From the NCBI RefSeq assembly GCF_000455365.1, contig NZ_HG315684.1, positions 321,789 to 385,788 on the forward strand: 64,000 bases of DNA. The letters run 5' to 3'. The stretch is from Halopiger djelfimassiliensis (lineage in GTDB: Archaea > Halobacteriota > Halobacteria > Halobacteriales > Natrialbaceae). The position numbers and the translations under genes are program-made. Positions 1 through 9,857 of the stretch are shown here, one piece after another. Position 1 is the first letter of the stretch. Each line of letters begins with the position of its first letter. Below the pieces are notes generated by a model. That model did no database searches. It was not told the DNA's origin and saw only the letters and a list, made by a program, of their open reading frames with translations.

Positions 1-592
1 GCACGGCTATCTCGCCGACCCGGCCGCGAACATCGAACTCGTGACAGGTCCGGAAATCGCGGGCGGTGACGGCTCGTCCGCACGCTTTCATCGACGACTT
101 CGAACGTTCCACGAGCGCCGGCTCCGGGTCGTGAAAGAGCCGATCCGGACCGTGCAGGAACTCGATGGCCCGGTCGAAGTCCGTCTCGAACCACGTCAGC
201 AGATCCTCGAGCACGCCGAGGCGCGCACCGGTCCCGGTCAGGACGACCGCGTCCGGATCGAACGCGCGCTCGAGGAGGACGTGTAGGACGACCGCCCCAC
301 CGAGCGAGTTGCCGGCCAGGACCCGGGCGTCGGTGGCGTCAGCGACCGCCAAGACGTCGTCGGCGTAGGCCGATAGCGCGGTATAGCCCGCGCTGGCGGT
401 GACGTCCTCGGAGTCGCCGTGGCCGCTGAGATCGACGGTGACGACGGGATTGCGGTCGGCGAGGCGGTGCTGGGAGCGCCAGACCTCGCGGGAGCCGCCG
501 CTTCCGTGGACGAAACAGATCGGCGGGCCGTCACCGCCGCGGTCGACGACGTCGTAGGCCGTGTGTCGGCCGTGGTGGGCTACCGTCTCCAT
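1..592 (-). CDS. alpha/beta hydrolase (3' end outside window)
   Basis: The protein begins METVAHHGRHTAYDVVDRGG and then shows the alpha/beta-hydrolase layout: an oxyanion strand 'ICFVHGSGGS', the segment 'VTVDLSGHGDSED' and a nucleophile elbow 'AGNSLGGAV' whose Ser is the expected catalytic residue. The acid and His of the triad lie past the left edge, so the gene is truncated by the window. The ATG at 592 is the first in-frame start and is followed directly by the domain. No signal peptide is visible, so the enzyme is probably cytoplasmic. The substrate cannot be told from sequence. It is followed on the same strand, 57 bp upstream, by the NYN gene. Confidence 0.8.
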   Translation of the reverse strand, partial: METVAHHGRHTAYDVVDRGGDGPPICFVHGSGGSREVWRSQHRLADRNPVVTVDLSGHGDSEDVTASAGYTALSAYADDVLAVADATDARVLAGNSLGGAVVLHVLLERAFDPDAVVLTGTGARLGVLEDLLTWFETDFDRAIEFLHGPDRLFHDPEPALVERSKSSMKACGRAVTARDFRTCHEFDVRGRVGEIAV

Positions 593-649
593 ACCCGTTC
601 GAACGGCCGGAATCGGTATAAAGACACGACCCGACCGACGACGAGGTCC

Positions 650-1111
650 TCAGGTGCCGAGCGTCACCGCGTCGTCGGCCGCGTTTCGGAGGGCGTCGGA
701 CCGGCCGTACGACCCGGGGGCGATGGCGACCGTCTCGACGCCGACGGTCCCCGCGTACTCGAGGACGGGTTTGAAATCCGTATCCCGCGAGGCGATGGCG
801 AGACGATCGATAGTGCCGTCGCCGGACAGGGCGGTCGCATCGACGGCGAGTTTCACGTCGACGTCGCCGCTCGTGACGATCACTTCGAACCCCCGGGCTT
901 CGGCCGCCTGAATCAGCCCGGGCGTGGCGTGCTCGTCGAGGTAGAGACGAATGACGCCGACGCGGCCGAGATCCCGCGCCGCGTCGCGCAGGTCGTCGAG
1001 GTCGACGTCGAACTCCTCCCGGAAGACGTTCGGCCCGTCGACGAACAGACCCACGGTCGACTCGGTGGACTCGGTATCGGCGGCGAGACGGGCACGAACG
1101 CGATCGAACAT
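650..1111 (-). CDS. NYN domain protein (LabA/DUF88-like putative RNase)
   Basis: This 153-aa protein has the PIN-like NYN fold. Visible motifs are 'TVGLFVDGPNVFR' near residue 20, with the conserved acidic D, 'DVDVKLAVDA' in the middle and 'IASRDTDFKPVLEYA' carrying further acidic residues of the presumed metal site. Related archaeal proteins (TIGR00288 type) are about this length. NYN proteins are predicted metal-dependent ribonucleases; no activity can be claimed here. An open frame continues upstream of the chosen ATG at 1111, but that extension lacks family similarity and 'MFDRVRARL' is the usual kind of N-terminus. Confidence 0.78.
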   Translation of the reverse strand: MFDRVRARLAADTESTESTVGLFVDGPNVFREEFDVDLDDLRDAARDLGRVGVIRLYLDEHATPGLIQAAEARGFEVIVTSGDVDVKLAVDATALSGDGTIDRLAIASRDTDFKPVLEYAGTVGVETVAIAPGSYGRSDALRNAADDAVTLGT

Positions 1112-1340
1112 ACGGACCGATAGCCGAGGCCCCGAAATAGGTGTAGCGAAACGGACTCGATCCCACCCGGTTCGGACACCCCGACGCCGTCTTGCGAAAA
1201 CGGTGTGTGTGTTTATCGCAAGGTCACTCCCCTGGTAAATCGCCACCTGCACTTGTTCGCGGTTTATATTCGAATAGTGTTGTGAATTACACTAGAAATT
1301 CGAAAATATGTCCAAATAAATAACTCAAAGTTGGCGAAGA

Positions 1341-1350
1341 TTTTAATAAT
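1341..1350 (+). promoter_or_regulatory. TATA box for the first subtilase
   Basis: The AT-rich run TTTTAATAAT lies about 30 nt before the ATG at 1376, in an otherwise GC-rich genome. The spacing predicts a transcription start at or within a few bases of the start codon, so the mRNA is probably leaderless. Confidence 0.55.
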
Positions 1351-1375
1351 TTCAGGATAACGTGACTGTCACCGT

Positions 1376-3349
1376 ATGCCACCAAATGGCTCCCCGAAGC
1401 GGAATCGGCGATCAGTGCTCAAGGCGACCGGCGCGTTCGGCGCACTCGTCGGTTCGACCGGTATCACAAGCGCAACGCCCGGCCGCGATCCGGGTCCGAA
1501 GAAATCGGAACTCCTCGTCGGCGTCTCGCCCACGGTTCCCGACGCGGAACGGACGGTTCGGTCGGCACTCTCCGGAAACGCGGAGATCGTTCACTCGAAC
1601 GAAACCATCCGATACGTCGCCATCGAGTTCCCCGCACAGACGCCGGACGAGGCGAGAGAACAGGTCAAAAAGGCGCTCGAGAACGTGGACGCGATCGAAT
1701 ACGTCGAGGAAAACGCGACGATCGAGTCGTTCGCGACGCCGAACGACCCATACTACCAGTACCAACACGCCCCACAGCAGGTCAACTGCGAGGGGGCCTG
1801 GGGGACGACCCTCGGCGATTCCGACGTAACGATCTCGATCGTCGACCAGGGCATCCAGTACGACCACGAGAACCTCGAGGAGAACCTCGACAGGCGCGTC
1901 GGAGAGGTATTCGTCGGCGGCGGAAGCGATCCGTATCCGGTCGACAGCAACGAAACTCACGGGACACAGGTCGCCGGCGTCGCCGTCGGCGGGACCGACA
2001 ACGGGACGGGACACGCCGGCATCAGTAACTGTTCGTTCGTGAGCGCGCGTGCGTTAGACGAAAGCGGCAGCGGGTCGCTGTCGGACGTCGCCGACGCGGT
2101 CCAGTGGTCGGCCGATCAGGGCGTCGACGTCATCAACCTCTCGCTTGGCAGTTCGAGCCACTGGCAAACGCTGGCCAACGCCTGCCAGTACGCCGTCGAT
2201 CAGGGATGTCTGGTCGTCGGGGCCGCGGGGAACGACGGGGGTAGCGTCTCCTACCCCGCCGCCTACGACCCCGTCGTCGCGGTCTCGGCGCTTACCTCGA
2301 GCGACAGCCTCGCGTCGTTCTCGAACCGGGGTCCGGAGATCGACCTCGCAGCGCCCGGGAGTCGAGTCGTTACGACGACGTTGAACGACGGGTATTCGCG
2401 GGCGTCGGGAACCTCGATCGCATCGCCGGTCGTCTCCGGCGTCGCCGGACTGGTGTTGTCGGCCTATCCCGAGCTTTCGCCCGAGGAGTTGCGCGACCAT
2501 CTGCAGCAGACGGCGACGGACGTCGGGCTCTCGTCGTACGCACAGGGCCACGGTCGCGTCGACGCCGACGCCGCGGTGAATACCGTCCCGGACGGCTACG
2601 ATCGAGGCGACGAGACCGACGAGGAGCCGGACGACGAGCAGGGAACCGACGACACTGAGGGTCATCTCCTCGCGTTCGTGACCGAACCCGAGGCCAGCTG
2701 GGCGAGCTACGAGTTTACCGCCGACGGTCCGGTCGAGTTTACGGATGCGCCCTACGACAGCCCCTCCGGAAACGAGATCAAAGGCGGGACCTACCACGGG
2801 GACTCGATCGAGGAAAACGACGGGACGTGGCACGCAAGCGGCGTGACCGGTGTCGGCCACGGCGATGCGTACCGCGTCGACGGAGCCGTCACGTCGATCG
2901 AAATCGACAAACCCGACGTGACGTGGGTCGAGCTCGACGGCGAGGAGATGTCCCCCGCAGCGGTCATCGAGGCGACCGGCGGGAACGCCGACGAGGACGA
3001 GGACGACGACCACGGCTGTGGCGCGGAAACCAAGTCCGCAGAGGTCGAGAGTTCCCTTCGCAGTCGCTGGTGGAGCGGAACCGACAGGTGGCGCTACTCG
3101 CTGCGGACGGCGGATCCGTGTAGTACGACCGTCACGTTGGACGGACCGTCAAACGCCGACTTCGATCTCTACGTGACCCTCGACGGGAGTCGGCCCACGC
3201 GGCAGAACTTCGACGCCTCCTCGGCGGGGAACGGCAGCGACGAATCGGTTACGGTGTCGCTCTCGGGCGACGAGACGGTCCGGATACTCGTGTACGCAAC
3301 CGACGGCAGCGGCAGTTACACCCTGACGATCGAAGAACGCGGCGCGTGA
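1376..3349 (+). CDS. exported subtilisin-like serine protease (S8, halolysin type) with PPC domain
   Basis: This 657-aa secreted protease starts with a Tat signal ('[19 protein letters not shown]', residues 8-26). An inhibitor-like propeptide follows at about 45-118 and a peptidase S8 domain at about 125-400. The triad is Asp157 in '[13 protein letters not shown]', His195 in 'ETHGTQVAG' and Ser347 in '[11 protein letters not shown]', with oxyanion Asn286 in 'AAGND'. The usual HGTHVAG is HGTQVAG here, but the catalytic His is kept. After an Asp/Glu-rich linker comes an unassigned segment of about 110 residues, then a C-terminal bacterial pre-peptidase (PPC) beta domain (about 550-657) of the kind that aids secretion and is often cleaved off. 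The gene is paralogous to its neighbour at 3752, which lacks the middle segment. Role: extracellular protein degradation. Confidence 0.93.
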   Translation: MPPNGSPKRNRRSVLKATGAFGALVGSTGITSATPGRDPGPKKSELLVGVSPTVPDAERTVRSALSGNAEIVHSNETIRYVAIEFPAQTPDEAREQVKKALENVDAIEYVEENATIESFATPNDPYYQYQHAPQQVNCEGAWGTTLGDSDVTISIVDQGIQYDHENLEENLDRRVGEVFVGGGSDPYPVDSNETHGTQVAGVAVGGTDNGTGHAGISNCSFVSARALDESGSGSLSDVADAVQWSADQGVDVINLSLGSSSHWQTLANACQYAVDQGCLVVGAAGNDGGSVSYPAAYDPVVAVSALTSSDSLASFSNRGPEIDLAAPGSRVVTTTLNDGYSRASGTSIASPVVSGVAGLVLSAYPELSPEELRDHLQQTATDVGLSSYAQGHGRVDADAAVNTVPDGYDRGDETDEEPDDEQGTDDTEGHLLAFVTEPEASWASYEFTADGPVEFTDAPYDSPSGNEIKGGTYHGDSIEENDGTWHASGVTGVGHGDAYRVDGAVTSIEIDKPDVTWVELDGEEMSPAAVIEATGGNADEDEDDDHGCGAETKSAEVESSLRSRWWSGTDRWRYSLRTADPCSTTVTLDGPSNADFDLYVTLDGSRPTRQNFDASSAGNGSDESVTVSLSGDETVRILVYATDGSGSYTLTIEERGA

Positions 3350-3706
3350 ATCGCGTCGGGATCGAACACTGGGACGGACTCCGTGACTGCGGGTAATCGA
3401 TCGCCGTCGGTCTCGGAGACCGTTCTAACTCGAGCCGAAGTTTGAGGAATCCCGGTTCGAAACGGCTATCACCGTCCGCAATGAGGCCGGCGGTCGAAAA
3501 CATCCGTATTACTCGCTTTATCCCGAAGATAGCCCTCATTCGAGTATATCGAAGACGGGCCCCGATATTATTGGATAAATTATATGGGTGTTTATATTAG
3601 GTATAAAGAATAATTAGTCATAAATAATTTCCAATGACTATGACTCACAAGGTTTCTATCGTTTGTATCTCGCTATAATGAGTTACAGACGTTAAATTTT
3701 ACGACG
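3350..3706. other. intergenic region between the two subtilases
   Basis: The left half is GC-rich without a convincing ORF. The right half (about 3560-3706) is strongly AT-rich and holds several TATA-like runs, consistent with promoter DNA for the second protease. No RNA gene or repeat was recognised. Confidence 0.5.
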
Positions 3707-3715
3707 TTTAATAAC
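3707..3715 (+). promoter_or_regulatory. TATA box for the second subtilase
   Basis: TTTAATAAC lies about 40 nt upstream of the ATG at 3752, which would give a leader of roughly 10-15 nt. It resembles the TATA run before the paralogous protease gene at 1376. Confidence 0.45.
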
Positions 3716-3751
3716 TTTTTTAATCTGTCTACATCATTTTTGATCCGTATC

Positions 3752-5353
3752 ATGGCACGAGATGTCAATCCGGACATCGGCCGTCGATCAGTTCTGAAAT
3801 CAGTGGGTGCCTTCGGTGCCCTTCTCGGGCTCGGTGGCGTCACGAGCGCGACTCCGGGCCGAGAGCCCGGCCCGAAGAAGAACGAAATCCTGATCGGTAC
3901 GTCGTCCGACACCGTATCGACCAGCGAAGCGACGGTCCAGTCGAAGCTTCCCAGCGACGCGGAGATCGTCCACCGGAACGAGAAACTCGGCTACGTCGCG
4001 GTTGAGTTCCCCGAACGGGCGTCGATCCAGTCGAAGAAGAACTTCAAGCAGAACGTCCTTCAGGAGGACGACATCGAATACGCCGAAGACAACGTCACCT
4101 TCGAAGCGCTGGCCGTCCCGAACGATCCGGGATTCGACCAGCAGTACGCCCCACAGCAGGTGAACGCGCCGGAAGCCTGGGAGACGACGTTTGGTGATTC
4201 CGACGTGACGATTTCGATCGTCGACCAGGGCGTCCAGTACGACCACGAGAACCTGCAGGCGAACATGGACGGCAGCGTCTCCAACGGGGGGTACGACTTC
4301 GTCGACAACGACGGCGATCCGTATCCGGCAAGCCAGAACGAAAACCACGGGACACACGTCGCCGGCATCGCAGCGGGTGCGACGGACAACGGAACGGGAC
4401 ACGCCGGTATCAGCAACTGTTCGCTGCTGTCCGCCCGCGCGCTGGGCGACGGCGGCGGTGGCTCGCTGTCGGACATCGCCGACGCGATCCAGTGGTCGGC
4501 CGATCAGGGAGCCGACATTATCAACATGTCCCTCGGCGGGGGCGGCTACACTGAGACGATGGCCAGCGCCTGTGAGTACGCGTACAACCAGGGCTCGCTG
4601 CTGGTTGCGGCAGCCGGGAACGACTACGGAAGTAGCGTCTCCTATCCCGCAGCTTACGACACCGTCGTGGCTGTCTCCTCGCTCGACGAGGGCGAAACGC
4701 TCTCGAACTTCTCGAACTACGGGCCGGAGATCGAACTCGCCGCTCCCGGTGGCGACGTGCTCTCGTCGATCCCGTGGGACGACTACGACAGCTTCGACGG
4801 AACGTCGATGGCGTCGCCGGTCGTCGCCGGCGTCGCAGGGCTTACGCTCTCGGCCCATTCGAACCTCTCGAACGACGAACTCCGTCAACACCTCCAGGAG
4901 ACCGCCGTCGACATCGGGCTCTCGGAGGACAAACAGGGCTACGGCCGCGTCGACGCCGGCCAGGCCGTCAACACAGACCCCGGCGAAGGTGGCGGGGACG
5001 ACCCGGGAAATGGGGACTGCGGTGACGAGACCAACACCGAAACCGCTTCTGGCGAACTGAGCGGCGGCTGGTGGGGCAACCCAAGCGACACGTACAACTA
5101 TCGACTTACGACGACGAATCCGTGTAGCGCGACCGTGACGCTGGACGGGCCGTCCGACGCCGACTTCGACCTCTATCTGACCCTCGACGGGCGGACGCCG
5201 ACCACGTCGGACTACGACGAAGGCTCCTACGAGGCCGGCTCGAACGAGGAGGTTACCGTCGACCTCTCGGGCGACGAGGAACTGGGCATCCTCGTCAACC
5301 AGTACAACGGCAGCGGTTCCTACGAGCTGACCATCGAGGAACTCGGCAAGTAA
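3752..5353 (+). CDS. exported subtilisin-like serine protease (S8) with PPC domain
   Basis: This 533-aa paralogue of the gene at 1376 has a Tat signal ('[18 protein letters not shown]', residues 9-26), a propeptide and an S8 domain with Asp158 ('[11 protein letters not shown]'), His199 ('[10 protein letters not shown]'), Asn290 and Ser352 ('[11 protein letters not shown]'). A short glycine-rich linker leads to a C-terminal PPC domain (about 425-533). All catalytic motifs are canonical. The ATG at 3752 is preferred over a TTG 12 nt upstream because it gives the normal N-terminus '[13 protein letters not shown]'. It has the halolysin core without the extra middle segment of its neighbour, and the two probably arose by tandem duplication. 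Confidence 0.94.
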   Translation: MARDVNPDIGRRSVLKSVGAFGALLGLGGVTSATPGREPGPKKNEILIGTSSDTVSTSEATVQSKLPSDAEIVHRNEKLGYVAVEFPERASIQSKKNFKQNVLQEDDIEYAEDNVTFEALAVPNDPGFDQQYAPQQVNAPEAWETTFGDSDVTISIVDQGVQYDHENLQANMDGSVSNGGYDFVDNDGDPYPASQNENHGTHVAGIAAGATDNGTGHAGISNCSLLSARALGDGGGGSLSDIADAIQWSADQGADIINMSLGGGGYTETMASACEYAYNQGSLLVAAAGNDYGSSVSYPAAYDTVVAVSSLDEGETLSNFSNYGPEIELAAPGGDVLSSIPWDDYDSFDGTSMASPVVAGVAGLTLSAHSNLSNDELRQHLQETAVDIGLSEDKQGYGRVDAGQAVNTDPGEGGGDDPGNGDCGDETNTETASGELSGGWWGNPSDTYNYRLTTTNPCSATVTLDGPSDADFDLYLTLDGRTPTTSDYDEGSYEAGSNEEVTVDLSGDEELGILVNQYNGSGSYELTIEELGK

Positions 5354-5456
5354 CGACCGGTCGCTCCGGAGATTCCCGACACACCGACGATTTTTTCAGG
5401 CCCCTAGCAATTAGCCGACGAAAAGACATTACTATCCCCGGAGTGTCACCTCGAGT

Positions 5457-6554
5457 ATGCCGCTTCAAACGCCGCCGTTGCGTGGGCTTCACGACGATCG
5501 CGGAGCGAAGTTTACGGAGTTTGGCGGCTGGGACATGCCGGTCGAGTTCGATTCGATCCGGACGGAACACGAGGCCGTTCGGGAGGACGTCGGCATCTTC
5601 GACGTCTCCCACATGGGCGAGATTCACGTCACCGGGCCGGACGCGACGACGTTGATGCAGCGACTCACCTCGAACGACGTGACTCGACTCGAGGTCGGCG
5701 ACTCCCAGTACGCCACGATCACCGACGAGGACGGGATCATCATCGACGATACCGTGATCTATCGGCTGCCCGACGAGGACGGCGATCCGACCTACCTCTT
5801 CGTGCCAAACGCCGGCACGGACGAGGCGACCCACGAGCGGTGGCTCACGCACCGCAACGAGTGGGAGCTCGAGGCGACCGTCGACAACCGGACCGACGAG
5901 TACGCGATGTTCGCCGTTCAAGGACCGAACGCGACCGAGCTCGTCGACGACGTCACGACCGAGTCGGTCGCGGAACTGAACCGATTCGAGGCGACGTACG
6001 CGACGATCGAGGGCGTCGAGTGCTGGACCGCCCGGACGGGGTACACCGGCGAGGACGGATTCGAACTGATCGTCCCCTGGAGCGAGGCTGCGGAGATCTG
6101 GTCTTGCTTCGACTGCCAGCCGTGTGGACTCGGGGCTCGAGATACCCTCCGGATCGAGGCCGGCCTCCTGCTGTCCGGGCAGGACTTCGACGCCGAATCC
6201 AACCCCCGTACTCCATACGAGGCCGGGATCGGATTTACGGTCGCGCTGGATACCGACTTCGTCGGGCGGGACGCGCTGGCACGCGTCAACGAGGCCGGCG
6301 TCGAGGAGAAGCTCGTCGGCTTCCGGCTGATCGACCGGGGCGTTCCCCGTCACGGCTACGACATCACGAACACTGACGGTCGGGTCGTCGGCACCGTTAC
6401 GAGCGGAACGATGAGTCCGACCGTCGAACAGCCGATCGGCCTCGGCTACGTCCCGATCGAGTACGCCGAACCCGGGACGACGCTGCAGGTCGTCGTTCGC
6501 GGCCAGTCGAAAAAGGCAAGAGTTGAAACCACACCGTTCATCGACACTGTATAA
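5457..6554 (+). CDS. gcvT: glycine cleavage system T protein (aminomethyltransferase)
   Basis: This 365-aa protein transfers the methylene group from the aminomethyl-lipoyl H protein to tetrahydrofolate (or the archaeal pterin) and releases ammonia. Family features are the N-terminal '[13 protein letters not shown]', the early 'DVSHMGEI' with the conserved Asp/His region, '[13 protein letters not shown]' and '[14 protein letters not shown]' in the folate-binding region, then the C-terminal GCV_T barrel. The length is normal. gcvH follows after 2 nt, so the two are co-transcribed. The P-protein genes gcvPA/gcvPB, which often follow, are not in this window. Confidence in the family is high. Confidence 0.95.
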   Translation: MPLQTPPLRGLHDDRGAKFTEFGGWDMPVEFDSIRTEHEAVREDVGIFDVSHMGEIHVTGPDATTLMQRLTSNDVTRLEVGDSQYATITDEDGIIIDDTVIYRLPDEDGDPTYLFVPNAGTDEATHERWLTHRNEWELEATVDNRTDEYAMFAVQGPNATELVDDVTTESVAELNRFEATYATIEGVECWTARTGYTGEDGFELIVPWSEAAEIWSCFDCQPCGLGARDTLRIEAGLLLSGQDFDAESNPRTPYEAGIGFTVALDTDFVGRDALARVNEAGVEEKLVGFRLIDRGVPRHGYDITNTDGRVVGTVTSGTMSPTVEQPIGLGYVPIEYAEPGTTLQVVVRGQSKKARVETTPFIDTV

Positions 6555-6556
6555 TC

Positions 6557-6940
6557 ATGAGCTTCGACATTCCCGACGACAGGCAGTACATGGAATCACA
6601 CGAGTGGGCACTCGAGACCGACGGCGTCGTCCGCGTCGGCATCTCCGACTTCGCACAGGACGAACTCGGCGACGTGGTCTTCGTCGAACTTCCCGACGAG
6701 GGCGACGACGTCACCAAGGAGGAGGAGTTCGGCGTTATCGAATCGATCAAGGCCGTCTCCGATCTCTACGCGCCGGTCAGCGGTGACGTCGTCGCGGTCA
6801 ACGAAGCCCTGTTCGATGCACCCGAACTCGTCAACGACGACCCCTTCGGCGACGGCTGGATGCTCGAGATCGACCCCGACGACCCCGACGAACTCGAGGA
6901 TCTGCTTACCGCCGACGAGTACGAATCGCAGGTCGTCTGA
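6557..6940 (+). CDS. gcvH: glycine cleavage system H protein
   Basis: This 127-aa lipoyl carrier shuttles the aminomethyl group between the P, T and L proteins. The lipoylation site is the Lys in '[15 protein letters not shown]', the classic ESVKA-type motif. The N-terminal 'YMESHEWA' and C-terminal 'GDGWMLEI' are also typical. The start is fixed by the 2-nt gap after gcvT and the full-length family N-terminus. Confidence 0.96.
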   Translation: MSFDIPDDRQYMESHEWALETDGVVRVGISDFAQDELGDVVFVELPDEGDDVTKEEEFGVIESIKAVSDLYAPVSGDVVAVNEALFDAPELVNDDPFGDGWMLEIDPDDPDELEDLLTADEYESQVV

Positions 6941-6968
6941 GAGGGGCGTCCGTCTCCCGGGGAGTCGA

Positions 6969-7157
6969 TCACTCGCCGGGTCGGTCGCTTTTCCTCGTTT
7001 TCGATCGGTTGAATCGTACCAGCGCCGCCCCGGCGAGGACGGTCATCGTGACCGCCCACGCCAGCCAGAGCGCCGACTCGTCGACGACGGCGACCAGCGA
7101 CAGCGTCGCGGCGTAGCCGACGACCAGTCCGACCGTTCCGCGTTCGGTCCGATCCAT
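6969..7157 (-). CDS. small two-helix membrane protein
   Basis: This predicted 62-aa protein has two hydrophobic stretches ('VGLVVGYAATLSLVAVV' and 'LWLAWAVTMTVLAGAALV') and a basic tail. It fits between gcvH and the HTH regulator gene, transcribed with the latter's strand and 17 bp downstream of it. No family was recognised. The regular hydrophobic pattern and lack of a competing ORF favour a real gene, but the short length keeps confidence moderate. Confidence 0.5.
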   Translation of the reverse strand: MDRTERGTVGLVVGYAATLSLVAVVDESALWLAWAVTMTVLAGAALVRFNRSKTRKSDRPGE

Positions 7158-7174
7158 CGTCCCCGTCGAAGCGG

Positions 7175-7885
7175 TTACTCGAGGCTCACGAGGAGATCTA
7201 ACATCTCCTCAAGCGGCGCGTCCGTCACTGCAAGCGAGTAGCCGTCGATACGGGCTAGATCGCCGGCGTGGTCCCACAGCTCGTCCTCGTTGATCCCGTG
7301 AAGGATGACGGCGTTCGGCGTCGGATTCACGACACGCAGGGCGACAAGCGGCGACTCTCCGCGCGTGACTCCCGTAAACACCAGCACGCGGTTCGTACTC
7401 CGACCGTAGAGCCGAAAGAACTCCTCGCTGGAGAGGCGAGTGATCGCCTCGATGCTGTCGATGACGGTGTGCCCGCTGATCCGGTCGGTACTGCCCGGTG
7501 CGATTTCGGTCGCATCGATCTCCGCGTACAACTGCGAGAGCGGGATCGAGGACGCGTACTCGCGAAGGTCGTAGACGACGTCGCTGTCGAACCCCGCCGA
7601 GAGCACGCGGCCGTACTGACGGATTCGATCGCCGCCGCGGCGTTCGTCGATCCCGATCAGCCCCTCGACGAGTCGGCTGACGACGCCGATACCGGGGCTT
7701 TCCCGGCGACCGCTCTCGTAGTCGGAGATAACCGACGAGGAAACGTCGAGTTCGGCCGCGAGATCGGTCTGTGAGATGTCGAAGTCGGTTCGCCACTTGC
7801 GCAACGTGGCACCGGGGTCGTCACTCAGCGTGATCTCCCCGGCGATCTTCTCCGCGAGTTCGCGTTTCGGCCCGCGTCCGCCCAT
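7175..7885 (-). CDS. HTH (XRE-type) transcriptional regulator, haloarchaeal COG1709-like
   Basis: This 236-aa protein has an N-terminal helix-turn-helix at about residues 28-60 ('RTDFDISQTDLAAELDVSSS' followed by 'VISDYESGRRESPG'), typical of cro/cI-type DNA-binding domains. The larger C-terminal domain ('TRLSSEEFFRLYGRS', 'NRVLVFTGVTRGESPLVALR') resembles archaeal COG1709 regulators and may sense a ligand. The ATG at 7885 gives the usual N-terminus 'MGGRGPKRELAEKIAGEI'. The target genes are unknown; a divergent membrane-protein gene starts 116 bp away. Confidence 0.82.
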   Translation of the reverse strand: MGGRGPKRELAEKIAGEITLSDDPGATLRKWRTDFDISQTDLAAELDVSSSVISDYESGRRESPGIGVVSRLVEGLIGIDERRGGDRIRQYGRVLSAGFDSDVVYDLREYASSIPLSQLYAEIDATEIAPGSTDRISGHTVIDSIEAITRLSSEEFFRLYGRSTNRVLVFTGVTRGESPLVALRVVNPTPNAVILHGINEDELWDHAGDLARIDGYSLAVTDAPLEEMLDLLVSLE

Positions 7886-8001
7886 ATGCGTCGGTTGCCC
7901 GGTCGACTCAAGTAGCTACCGGAGACGACCGGCGGCCGAAGCGACGCCCGGGTGGCAGGCGAGGACAACGATGAAGCGCTCCCGGTTCGAGACGACGAAC
8001 G

Positions 8002-8658
8002 ATGCCTTCGACAGTCGTTCACGTCGCCTTCGCCGGCCTGCTGGGCGTTGCCCTGCTCGGCGATCGGTTCGATGCACACGCGATCCTCGTCGTCCTCGTG
8101 ACGACCGCGTTGATCGATCTCGATACGTTGATCGGCATCTACGTACCCGGAACCCATCGCGCGGCGCTGCACAACGTCTGGATCGTGCTCGTTCCCGGGG
8201 CACTGCTGGTGTGGGACGTCGCCGTTCGTGAGGAGTCGGTCGTTCTCGATCGATGGGGACGGTACGGCTATCGGGTTGCGTGGGTGTCCCTCGTCGCCGT
8301 GTTGTTCGCGCACATCCTGCTTGATGCGTTCTTCAACGGCGTCAACCTTTTCTGGCCGCTCCACGACCGGTTTTACGACCTCTCGGGGCGGCTTCTGGTC
8401 ACCGACCAGCGGGGCCTCGTCCAGACGTTCGTCGAGTTCGACTCGGGCACGGGCGTCGCCGAGTCGACGGCGCGCGGAACCACCGAGAATACCCACTACT
8501 CCACGGGGTTCGACCCGACCCGGGACGACCCGCCGACGGACGTCGAGCGGATCTTCCCGATCGCGGCGACCGGGGAACGGTTCGTCCTCACCGTCGTCGG
8601 ATTCGCGACGGTCCTCTTTCGACTGGTCGAAACGAGACGGTCCGAGAAAACGGCGTAG
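8002..8658 (+). CDS. membrane-bound metal-dependent hydrolase (DUF457/YdjM-like)
   Basis: This 218-aa protein has an N-terminal 'MPSTVVHVAFAGLLGVALLG' with the conserved His, then 'LIDLDTLIGIYVPGTHRAALHN' and 'FAHILLDAFFNGVNLFWPL'. These are the D/H-rich membrane motifs of the YdjM/DUF457 family (proposed metal-dependent membrane hydrolases). Four to five membrane segments are visible and a C-terminal helix follows a hydrophilic loop. The substrate is unknown. It is divergent from the HTH regulator. Confidence 0.75.
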   Translation: MPSTVVHVAFAGLLGVALLGDRFDAHAILVVLVTTALIDLDTLIGIYVPGTHRAALHNVWIVLVPGALLVWDVAVREESVVLDRWGRYGYRVAWVSLVAVLFAHILLDAFFNGVNLFWPLHDRFYDLSGRLLVTDQRGLVQTFVEFDSGTGVAESTARGTTENTHYSTGFDPTRDDPPTDVERIFPIAATGERFVLTVVGFATVLFRLVETRRSEKTA

Positions 8659-8709
8659 ATCGCAGCGCTACCACCACCCAGAGAGAAGCCGGACGAGGCG
8701 GCTGCCGGT

Positions 8710-8910
8710 TCAGGCGTTGTTCATCCGCTTGCTCTCACGGTTCCCACACCGTTGACACTCCCGTACTCGGTAGGGCTCCCGCGAGTATCGGGCGGTCTCT
8801 CCGTCGCCGCCTTCGGTTATAAGCTGCACTGACACTTCGTGCAGCGTGTCGGTTCCGCACACGTCACACGGTTCGGTCATCCCGTTTGATACACCATCTG
8901 TGGTTGCCAT
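8710..8910 (-). CDS. small zinc beta-ribbon protein (DUF7835-like)
   Basis: This 66-aa protein carries two Cys pairs, 'CDVCG' and 'CQRCG', separated by about 35 residues rich in basic and polar residues, as expected for a zinc ribbon. Many haloarchaea carry such orphan ribbons of unknown function. Two starts are possible: ATG at 8910 and ATG at 8880 ('MTEPCDVCGTD'). The shorter form would still include both Cys pairs. AT-rich promoter-like DNA lies upstream. Confidence 0.65.
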   Translation of the reverse strand: MATTDGVSNGMTEPCDVCGTDTLHEVSVQLITEGGDGETARYSREPYRVRECQRCGNRESKRMNNA

Positions 8911-9154
8911 ACCACTCCATCACACCAATACATGATATATTATCGACAGTGGCTTCGAGGACCGAGAAGAGGTATATATAGGCGTTCTCGCTGCGTGAAA
9001 ACGCCGGTGTTATATACGTTATTGCCGTTTGATACGTGTTTGCTCCTCGCATCCTTCCGGATCCAAAAACGCCGACCCGCCGAAAATGTAAGAAGTAAAT
9101 GTATTCTCGAAAACCCGGAAAACCTTTTGCTGTGAGTCTCTGTAGCAATTACAC

Positions 9155-9505
9155 ATGGATAACGAGTCCTCCATCGAAGAGATCCTCAATACGATCGGGG
9201 ACGAGCACGCGCGGACCGTCCTCGCTTCGATCAGCCGCGAACCCGGCTCGGCGAAGGAGTTGGCCGAGCGTCTGGACCTCTCTCAGCCGACGATCTATCG
9301 CCGTCTCGACGTTCTCGAGGAGAACGACCTCATCAAGCATCGAACCCTCGTCGCCGACGACGGCAACCACTACAAGGAATATACCTGCAACTTCAACAGC
9401 ACCGTTATCTCGCTCGAGGACGACGAGTACGACATCCGTATCTTCCGGGAAGAGAACCTTCCGGACCGCTTCTCTCGACTCTGGGACGAACTCGGTGTGG
9501 AGTAA
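9155..9505 (+). CDS. winged-helix (ArsR-like) transcriptional regulator
   Basis: This 116-aa protein has the winged-helix core 'EEILNTIGDEHARTVLASIS', 'SAKELAERLDLSQPTIYRRL' and 'LEENDLIKHRTLVADDGNHY', that is helix-turn-helix plus wing. It probably binds DNA as a dimer. The downstream membrane protein gene (9579) lies 73 bp away on the same strand. Such wHTH plus DUF7521 pairs recur in haloarchaea and probably form a functional unit; the signal sensed is not known. Two AT-rich elements with TATATATA character lie upstream. Confidence 0.82.
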   Translation: MDNESSIEEILNTIGDEHARTVLASISREPGSAKELAERLDLSQPTIYRRLDVLEENDLIKHRTLVADDGNHYKEYTCNFNSTVISLEDDEYDIRIFREENLPDRFSRLWDELGVE

Positions 9506-9578
9506 TCCGCGGATTTATGGCCCGAGAAGACGCTACTCACGAAACGATGTGCGTTCTACCAGCCGGGAGTGGTGACAG

Positions 9579-9851
9579 ATGAGCGTCGTCGCGGACGTCG
9601 TGTTGATGATGATGCGGATGATCGTCTTCGCGCTCGCACTCGGGCTGACGCTTATCAGCTTCCAGTCCTATCAGAAACGACAGTCGAAACGGCTCGAATC
9701 TGCCTTTATCGGGTTCGCGTTTCTCAGTATGGGGATCGGGCTCACGACGATCAACTCCCAGATTCAGGGGGTATCGACCGAGTTCTACATCGTCGAAACG
9801 ATTCCGTTTATCATCGGGTTCGGAATGCTCTACGCCTCGCTTTACAGATGA
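9579..9851 (+). CDS. DUF7521-like small membrane protein
   Basis: This 90-aa protein is almost entirely hydrophobic with three membrane segments ('MMMRMIVFALALGLTLISF', 'FIGFAFLSMGIGLTTI', 'ETIPFIIGFGMLYASLY') joined by a short basic loop 'QKRQSKRLES'. It sits just downstream of the winged-helix gene and is likely its membrane partner. The stop codon lies 6 nt from a perfect hairpin that marks the end of a decayed IS200/IS605 element on the other strand. Confidence 0.75.
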   Translation: MSVVADVVLMMMRMIVFALALGLTLISFQSYQKRQSKRLESAFIGFAFLSMGIGLTTINSQIQGVSTEFYIVETIPFIIGFGMLYASLYR

Positions 9852-9857
9852 CACCCT

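Noticed and set aside
419-1123. Long plus-strand frame over the hydrolase and NYN genes
   Set aside because: It is antisense to two genes with clear domain motifs, and its Arg/Gly/Asp-rich composition is typical of GC-rich shadow frames.
2054-3013. 319-codon minus-strand frame inside the first subtilase gene
   Set aside because: It is antisense to the S8 catalytic core; no motif, no acidic haloarchaeal signature.
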